A stretch of 64,000 nucleotides of DNA, from NCBI RefSeq assembly GCF_008360935.1, contig NZ_SRXO01000010.1, positions 124,001 through 188,000 on the forward strand, given 5' to 3'. Of the stretch, positions 58,749 to 64,000 are shown piece by piece. Position 1 is the stretch's first letter. Every line of letters begins with the position of its first letter. The notes under the pieces were generated by a model that was given only the letters and a program-made list of their open reading frames with translations, was not told the origin of the DNA and searched no databases. Source of the stretch: Siccirubricoccus phaeus (GTDB lineage: Bacteria > Pseudomonadota > Alphaproteobacteria > Acetobacterales > Acetobacteraceae). Position numbers and translations under genes: made by a program.

Positions 58749-60035
58749 ATGCAATTCGGCCTGTTCTACGAACACCAGATGCCGCGCCCCTGGGGCCCGG
58801 ATTCCGAGCTGGCCCTGTACCAGCAGGCGCTGGACCAGGTGGAGCTGGCCGATCGGCTGGGGCTGCACTATATCTGGGAGGTGGAGCACCATTTCCTCGA
58901 GGAGTATTCGCATTCCTCGGCACCGGAGGTGTTCCTGGCCGCCTGCTCGCAGCGGACGAAGCGCATCCGCCTGGGCCATGGCGTGATGCTGATGCCGAGC
59001 CCCTACAACCACCCCGCCCGCGCGGCGGAGCGCATCGCCACGCTCGATCTCGTCAGCAATGGTCGCGTGGATTGGGGCACCGGCGAAAGCGCCACGGCGA
59101 TGGAAATGGGCGGCTTCAACATGCAGCCGGACAACAAGACCGCCATGTGGCGCGAGAGCACCGAACAGGCGGCCAATATGCTGGCGATGAACCCCTATCC
59201 GGGCTTCGCGGGCAGCTATTTCAGCATGCCGCCGCGCAGCATCCTGCCCAAGCCGGCGCAGCGGCCGCACCCGCCGATGTGGATGGCCTGCTCCCGCCGC
59301 GAAAGCATCCACCGCGCCGCCCGCCACGGCATGGGCGCCCTGACCTTCGCCTTCGTCGAGCCGGAGCAGGCGGCGAAATGGGTGGAGGAATATTACGACA
59401 TCATCCGCTCCGAGGACTGCGTCCCGCTTGGCCATACCGTCAATCCCAACGTCGCGCTGGTCTCCGGCATGTCCCTGCATGAGGAGGAGCAGGAGGCGAT
59501 CCGCCGTGGGCTGGATGGCTTCCGCTTCTTCGGCTACTCGCTGGGCTATTACGGGCTGTTCGGTGCGCACCGGCCGGGCCGCGACAACGTGTGGGAGAAA
59601 TTCCTGCAGGTGAAGGACACGCTGCCGGACAATGCCGGCCGCGGCGGCATCGGCACGCCGGACCAGGTGCGGGAACACCTGCTGCGCTATGAGCGGATCG
59701 GGGTGGACCAGATCATTTTCGTGCAGCAATCCGGCAAGAACCGGCACGACCATATCTGCGACAGCCTGGAGCTCTTCGCCCGCACCCTGCTGCCGGAATT
59801 CCAGGCGCGGGAGGAGGAGCGGCAGAAGCGGAAGCAGGCGGAGCTGGCGCCCTTCATCGCCGCCGCCCTGGCGCGCAAGCAGCGCATGGCGCCGCTGGCC
59901 GAGGAGGCCGTACCGGTGGTGGAGGCCTTCGGCCGCCAGGGCGCCAAGGTCGGCGTCGCCCAGGCCAGCACCTTCAATGATCGCGGCGGCGCGATTTCCG
60001 TGCCACGTTTCGACCCGCACGCAAAGCAGGGATGA
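58749..60035 (+). CDS. LLM-class (luciferase-like) flavin-dependent oxidoreductase
   Basis: A 428-aa F420/FMN-type monooxygenase of the bacterial luciferase superfamily: MQFGLFYEHQMPRPWGPDSE, GLHYIWEVEHHFLEEYSHSS, RIRLGHGVMLMPSPYNHPAR and the flavin-loop GRVDWGTGESATAMEM. A Lys/Arg/Glu-rich helical tail follows the barrel. It usually needs a separate flavin reductase, not seen nearby. GGAGGA precedes the ATG at 58749. Its stop overlaps the next start (ATGA), so it is coupled with the esterase. Oxidation of a terpenoid, alkyl or aromatic compound is likely. Confidence 0.9.
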   Translation: MQFGLFYEHQMPRPWGPDSELALYQQALDQVELADRLGLHYIWEVEHHFLEEYSHSSAPEVFLAACSQRTKRIRLGHGVMLMPSPYNHPARAAERIATLDLVSNGRVDWGTGESATAMEMGGFNMQPDNKTAMWRESTEQAANMLAMNPYPGFAGSYFSMPPRSILPKPAQRPHPPMWMACSRRESIHRAARHGMGALTFAFVEPEQAAKWVEEYYDIIRSEDCVPLGHTVNPNVALVSGMSLHEEEQEAIRRGLDGFRFFGYSLGYYGLFGAHRPGRDNVWEKFLQVKDTLPDNAGRGGIGTPDQVREHLLRYERIGVDQIIFVQQSGKNRHDHICDSLELFARTLLPEFQAREEERQKRKQAELAPFIAAALARKQRMAPLAEEAVPVVEAFGRQGAKVGVAQASTFNDRGGAISVPRFDPHAKQG

Positions 60036-60985
60036 GCCCGCCGATGAAGCTGGACCCCGATGCCGAGGCATTGCTGGCCGCTGCCCGCGCCGCCAACCGC
60101 CCGGCCTGGAACGAGTTGACGCCCGAGCAGGCGCGCGAAGCCTATATGGCGACGCGCGCCCTTTCCGCCCCGCCACCGGTTGCGGTGGCAGAGGTGCGGG
60201 ACCTGACCTGTCCGGGCCCGCACGGCCCCATCCCGCTGCGGCTCTATCGCCCGGCAGCGGCCCCGGCGAGGGATGCGCCGGTGCTGGTCTATGCGCATGG
60301 CGGCGGCTGGGTGTTCGGCAATCTCGAATCGCATGACGGCCTTTGCCGGCACCTGGCCGAGGGCAGCGGCTGCGTGGTAGTGGCGGTGGATTACCGCCTG
60401 GCGCCGGAGCACCGCTTCCCCGCCGCCTTCGACGACGCGTTGGCGGCCACGCGCTGGGTCGCGGCGGAGGCCGAAGCGCTGGGCGTCGACCCAGCTCGCC
60501 TCGCCGTGGGCGGCGACAGCGCCGGCGGCAACCTCATGGCTGCGGTGTGCCTGCACGCGCGCGACCATGGCGGCCCGGCCATCGCCTACCAGATGCTGCT
60601 CTACCCGGTGACGGATCTGGCGATGGACACACCCTCCCACCGCCGCTTCGGGGAGGGGCATTCGCTGACCACCGCCGCCATGCGCTGGTTCGCCGGTCTC
60701 TACCTGGGGCCAACGGAAAGCACGGATTGGCGCGTCGCGCCGCTGCGCGCCGCCAGCCTCGCCGGGCTGCCGCCCGCCTTCGTGCTGACCGCCAGCCACG
60801 ACCCGCTGCGCGACGAGGGCGAGGCCTATGGTCGGCGCCTGGCCGAGGAAGCCGGCGTGCCGGTGACGCTGTGGCGCGCGCCGGGCCAACTGCATGGCTT
60901 CCTGCCGATGGGTAAGCTGCTGCGCGCCGCCGACCCCGCGCTCGACCGGCTGGCGGCGGCGCTGCGGCTGGCCCTCAGCGCCTGA
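60032..60985 (+). CDS. HSL-type alpha/beta hydrolase
   Basis: A 317-aa hormone-sensitive-lipase-family esterase: oxyanion motif YAHGGGWVFGNLESHDG near residue 88, nucleophile GDSAGGNLMA near 161, with the Asp (ASHDPLRDEGEAY) and His (GQLHGFLPM) of the triad. No signal peptide, so cytoplasmic. It could open the ester or lactone made by the upstream oxygenases. ATG 60032 overlaps the previous stop. Confidence 0.92.
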   Translation: MSPPMKLDPDAEALLAAARAANRPAWNELTPEQAREAYMATRALSAPPPVAVAEVRDLTCPGPHGPIPLRLYRPAAAPARDAPVLVYAHGGGWVFGNLESHDGLCRHLAEGSGCVVVAVDYRLAPEHRFPAAFDDALAATRWVAAEAEALGVDPARLAVGGDSAGGNLMAAVCLHARDHGGPAIAYQMLLYPVTDLAMDTPSHRRFGEGHSLTTAAMRWFAGLYLGPTESTDWRVAPLRAASLAGLPPAFVLTASHDPLRDEGEAYGRRLAEEAGVPVTLWRAPGQLHGFLPMGKLLRAADPALDRLAAALRLALSA

Positions 60986-60988
60986 TCG

Positions 60989-61011
60989 TTTGCGGCTGCT
61001 GCAACCGCAAA
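60989..61011. terminator. Stem-loop between convergent genes
   Basis: TTTGCGG / CCGCAAA with a 9-base loop, starting 4 bases after the esterase stop and ahead of the converging Bug gene. Confidence 0.5.
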
Positions 61012-61048
61012 TAGCTGGGGGCGCGCGCGAAGCGAACGCATCCCCCCT

Positions 61049-62038
61049 TCAGCCCTCCAGCTTGATCCCGGCCGCCTGGATCACCTGCTGCCAGCGGCGG
61101 CGCTCGGCCAGGATCGTGTCGGCGGCCTGTTCCGGGCTGTGATGGCCGATCGGCTCCAGCCCGGTGGCCACCATGCGGGTCACGATGTCGGGCTCGGTGA
61201 GCGCGCGGTTGAAGGCGGCGTTCACGGCCATGATGATGTCGCGCGGCGTGCCGGCGGGGACGGCGATGTAGTTATAGGCGGTAGCCTCGAAGCCCGGCAC
61301 CGTCTCCGCCACCGTCGGCACCTCCGGCAGCAGCGGGCTGCGCTGCGCGCTGGTCACCGCCACCCGCACCAGTGAGCTATTGGCGCTGAGCCCGAGCATG
61401 TCGGAGATGGTGCCGAAGCACATATGCACCCGGCCGGCCAGCAACTCGGCGGAATAGGCGCCGAAGCCGCGGAACGGCACATGCTGCATCTGCACCCCGG
61501 CCATGCTGTTGAACAGCTCGCCCGAGAGATGGTTGCTGCTGCCGGTATTGCTGCTGGCGAAGGTCAGCTCCCCCGGCCGGCGCTTCGCCAGCGCGATCAG
61601 CCCGGCAATGTCGCGCACGCCCAGCGAGGGATGCACCAGCAGCAAATTCGGCGCGCGCATGATGCTGCCGGTCGCCACCAGATCCTTGTCCGGATCGTAG
61701 GGCAGGTTCGGCATCAGCGAGGGGTTGATGATCTGCGTCGCCGGCGTGCCGTAGAACAGCGTGTAGCCATCCGGCGCGCTGCGGGCGACGAATTGCGCGC
61801 CGATCGCGGTGCCGCCGCCAGGGCGGTTGTCCACCACCAATTGTTGGCCGAGCTGCGGCGTCATCTTCTCTGCCAGCATGCGCCCGACGACATCGACCGA
61901 GCCACCGGCGCCGAAGGGAATCACCAGCCGCACCGGCCGGTCGGGCCAGCGCGCGGCCCGGGCCCCGCCGGGGTGCAGCAGGGGCAGGGCCAGGGTGCTG
62001 GCCAGGAGCCCGCGACGGGCACAGACAACAATGTGCAT
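61049..62038 (-). CDS. Bug/TctC-type periplasmic solute receptor
   Basis: A 329-aa Bug receptor: signal peptide with MHIVVCARRGLLASTLALP, then WPDRPVRLVIPFGAGGSVDV, VVDNRPGGGTAIGAQFVARS and DGYTLFYGTPATQI. GGAGAGGAC is upstream of ATG 62038. Third such receptor of the window, again without membrane partners. Convergent with the luciferase/esterase pair. Confidence 0.9.
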   Translation of the reverse strand: MHIVVCARRGLLASTLALPLLHPGGARAARWPDRPVRLVIPFGAGGSVDVVGRMLAEKMTPQLGQQLVVDNRPGGGTAIGAQFVARSAPDGYTLFYGTPATQIINPSLMPNLPYDPDKDLVATGSIMRAPNLLLVHPSLGVRDIAGLIALAKRRPGELTFASSNTGSSNHLSGELFNSMAGVQMQHVPFRGFGAYSAELLAGRVHMCFGTISDMLGLSANSSLVRVAVTSAQRSPLLPEVPTVAETVPGFEATAYNYIAVPAGTPRDIIMAVNAAFNRALTEPDIVTRMVATGLEPIGHHSPEQAADTILAERRRWQQVIQAAGIKLEG

Positions 62039-62636
62039 GGACGTCCTCTCCGTTTCCCCATGCATAGAATGGGCCCGGGCCGGAGCGGAAGTGGCTTCGC
62101 CGCCGCGATGCGCGCCACCGCATAGCGGCCGCCGCTTAATCTCCGACAAGGCGGCCGCCTTGCGATCGGGGAAGAACGCCTGGCGCCGCCGGCGAGCAGC
62201 CCGGCCGGCTTCCGGTGGTCAGCAGCGGTGCGTCCGTCTGGTCCTGCGGCCCGAGCCGGTGGTGCGGACGAATCCACTGGCGATCTCGATGGCCCGGCTG
62301 TTGCTGCCCCGGCGTCACCCGCCGGCGTGGCGAGTTGCGTGTGGGCCGGACCGCTTTTCCTGCCGGCGCGGCTCGGCCATGTCGCCCCGGGCAGGTTGAA
62401 TCACTTGCTGTTCCGAGGCGCGCCTTCATGGCGACTTCCTGCGCAATTCTCCTCGCGAATGTATAGTTCTTGCGCGTCCTGTGCATCGCTGCTGGAAATT
62501 AAGGCTAAACGAGCAGGCGCGCCACCTTGCCGCCTGGCTGCTTCTCCGGTTCGATCCTGTCGCGCCCAGGCGGCGGGCTCCCGCCTCGGTGCCCGGCCGC
62601 GCCATCGCCGCCCATGCTGTTCATCGGAGAGGAATC
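62039..62636. other. 600-bp divergent intergenic region
   Basis: Between the divergent Bug gene and the LIV-type receptor. Open frames here on both strands are Arg/Pro/Gly-rich and not protein-like. It presumably holds both promoters. No repeat of the CTAG type is present. Confidence 0.45.
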
Positions 62637-63818
62637 ATGCGGATCGCCTTGAAGCGCCTGCCGATGCTGCTGCTGGCCTTCCTGCTGCTGGCGCCCCACC
62701 TGGCCGTGGCGCAGGAGGTGCCGGGCGTCAGCGCCGAGGCCATCCGCATCGGCTCCTTCGGCGCGCTGACCGGGCCGGGCTATCTCTACGGCCGGCTGGT
62801 GATGAACGGCGTGGAGGCGGTGTTCGACAAGGTAAATGCCGCCGGCGGCGTGCATGGCCGCCGCCTCACTTTGGTGCGCGAGGATGACCGCTGCGAGCCG
62901 AGCGGCGCCATCGCCGCCGTCCGCAAGCTGGTCTTTCAGGAGCAGAGTTTTGCTCTCGTCGGCGGCGGCTGCAGCAACGCCACCCTCGCCGCACGGGGCG
63001 AGATCGAGCAATCCGGCGTGCCCTTCGTGAATTTCGCCTCGGTGCATGACGGCATCACCCTGCCGCGGGCCCGTAACATCTTCTCCACGGCGCTGACCTC
63101 CGGCATCGAGAGCCAGGCCCAGATCGCTTATGCGCTGGACCAGGGCGCGCGGCGCATCGCCGTGGTCTCCATGCGCGATGCCTGGGGCCGCTCCCGCTAC
63201 GAGCCGCTGATGGCCGAGATCCGCCGCCGCGGCATTACCCTGGTGGCGGATGAGGAAGTGCCGCCGGACGCCAATGACGCGACGCCGCAGGTGCTGCGGG
63301 TGCGCCAGGCGAATGCCGATGCGGTCATCCTGCTGCTCTACCCGAAGCCCGGCGCAGTCTTCCTGCGCGACGCGGCGAAATTCGGCTTCCGGCCGCTGGC
63401 CATCGGCCAGTCCGGCATCGCCGACCCGGCGGCCTTCGAGGAGCAGGTGGGCGTGCCCGGCGCCACTGCCCGCTTCGTCACCATCTCCATGGTCCGCTAC
63501 ACGCCGGATTCGCCGGAGGTCGCCGCCTGGCGCGACGCGATCCAGGCGAAATACCCGGCGGACCGGCTTTCCGTCTTCAACCTGTTCGGCATCGGCAATG
63601 CGCAGACCCTGGTGGAGGCGCTGCGCCGCGCCGGCCCGCAGCCGACGCGGGAGGGGCTGATCGCGGCGCTGAACACCATAAGCGACTTCCCGACCGATGC
63701 CTTCGGGTCCGGCATCACCTGCACGCCGGAGGATGGGCGCTGCAACAAGACCGTGGTCTGGATCCAGAAGCCGCCGGGCGGGCCGATCCGCGTCATCGGC
63801 ACCACCACGGTGCAATAA
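62637..63818 (+). CDS. LIV-type ABC substrate-binding protein (second system)
   Basis: A 393-aa receptor: signal peptide MRIALKRLPMLLLAFLLLAP ending VAQ, then IRIGSFGALTGPGYLYGRL, KVNAAGGVHGRRLTLVREDD and QSFALVGGGCSNATLAARGE. It has Cys at two places in the C-terminal part (GITCTPEDGRCNK) that could form a disulfide. Start ATG 62637 with GGAGAGG. 6 bases before the next permease gene, so a second LIV operon starts here. Confidence 0.92.
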   Translation: MRIALKRLPMLLLAFLLLAPHLAVAQEVPGVSAEAIRIGSFGALTGPGYLYGRLVMNGVEAVFDKVNAAGGVHGRRLTLVREDDRCEPSGAIAAVRKLVFQEQSFALVGGGCSNATLAARGEIEQSGVPFVNFASVHDGITLPRARNIFSTALTSGIESQAQIAYALDQGARRIAVVSMRDAWGRSRYEPLMAEIRRRGITLVADEEVPPDANDATPQVLRVRQANADAVILLLYPKPGAVFLRDAAKFGFRPLAIGQSGIADPAAFEEQVGVPGATARFVTISMVRYTPDSPEVAAWRDAIQAKYPADRLSVFNLFGIGNAQTLVEALRRAGPQPTREGLIAALNTISDFPTDAFGSGITCTPEDGRCNKTVVWIQKPPGGPIRVIGTTTVQ

Positions 63819-63824
63819 GCCGCC

Positions 63825-64000
63825 TTGCTCTCCTACCTGGTGCTGAGCGGGCTGACGACCGGCTCCATCTACGCCCTCGTCGCCCTCGGGATCGTGCTGG
63901 TCTACAAGGCGACCGGCACGATCAATTTCGCCCATGGCGACCAGCTCATGATCGCCGGCTTCCTGGCCTACACCCTGCATGTGATGCTCGGCCTGCCCTA
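63825..64000 (+). CDS. LivH-type permease, 5' part
   Basis: Only the first 58 codons are in the window. TTG 63825 is the likely start, 6 bases after the receptor stop. The frame reads LSYLVLSGLTTGSIYALVAL then GIVLVYKATGTINFAHGDQL, a typical LivH N terminus. It continues past 64000. Confidence 0.85.
   Translation, partial: MLSYLVLSGLTTGSIYALVALGIVLVYKATGTINFAHGDQLMIAGFLAYTLHVMLGLP

Noticed and set aside
62136-62486. Small minus-strand open frame in the 600-bp gap before the second LIV operon
   Set aside because: Arg/Pro/Gly-rich, no ribosome-binding site and no recognisable fold; probably chance.
1-64000. CRISPR arrays, tRNA/rRNA genes, prophage or complete insertion sequences
   Set aside because: No regularly spaced repeats, cloverleaf sequences, phage structural genes or transposase reading frames were recognised.

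Overview
The window is very GC-rich (about 70%), densely packed DNA with strong G/C third-position bias. The gene content points to an alphaproteobacterium of the Acetobacteraceae, most like Roseomonas and relatives. The pointers are the order DUF4164-like gene / zapA / 6S RNA / fau, several orphan Bug/TctC receptors, MmgE/PrpD and hydantoinase genes, and a LIV-type uptake operon. The taxonomic call is inference from gene content. No tRNA, rRNA, CRISPR array or complete insertion sequence was seen.

Layout. 0-6 kb: a truncated secreted choice-of-anchor E protein, a Kup potassium transporter, a small unknown gene, a DUF4164-like coiled-coil gene with zapA, 6S RNA, 5-formyltetrahydrofolate cyclo-ligase and a YmdB-type phosphoesterase. 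6-11 kb: a Bug receptor and two MmgE/PrpD proteins, divergent from a LysR regulator. 11-22 kb: a DsbD-like reductase with a redoxin, an orphan LIV-type receptor, a CydDC-like fused ABC exporter, a LysR regulator and an MFS transporter. 22-31 kb: a DUF6496 protein, a cysteine-rich copper-storage protein, a broken Ca2+/Na+ antiporter, and a caa3-type oxidase operon (triheme cytochrome, lipoprotein cytochrome, CtaG, subunit II, fused subunit I-III, small membrane protein). 31-41 kb: quinone oxidoreductase, 6-phosphogluconate dehydrogenase, a flavoprotein disulfide reductase, a dipeptide-type receptor and hydantoinase A/B. 41-44.5 kb: a Fur-box-preceded siderophore receptor with a partner esterase.

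44.5-64 kb is a catabolic and uptake island. On one strand lie a Rieske protein and two amidohydrolases. Divergently lie a Baeyer-Villiger-like flavin monooxygenase, an iron-type alcohol dehydrogenase and a crotonase resembling 6-oxocamphor hydrolase. Next comes an operon of a duplicated carboxymuconolactone-decarboxylase-like protein, LivK, LivH, a LivM-LivG fusion, LivF and a Bug receptor. A LysR regulator, a luciferase-like flavoprotein, an HSL-type esterase, another Bug receptor and the start of a second LIV system follow. The set is what oxidation and retro-Claisen cleavage of a cyclic ketone or terpenoid would need, but the substrate is not shown by the sequence.

The most unusual signal is between the genes: a family of about 107-bp elements. 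Each has a 44-bp hairpin module and a 67-bp body sharing one CTAG and bounded by CTAG. Copies abut by sharing a CTAG, one carries another element inserted exactly at its internal CTAG, one disrupts the antiporter gene, and three genes take their TAG stop codon from an element's terminal CTAG. This fits a CTAG-targeting miniature mobile element.
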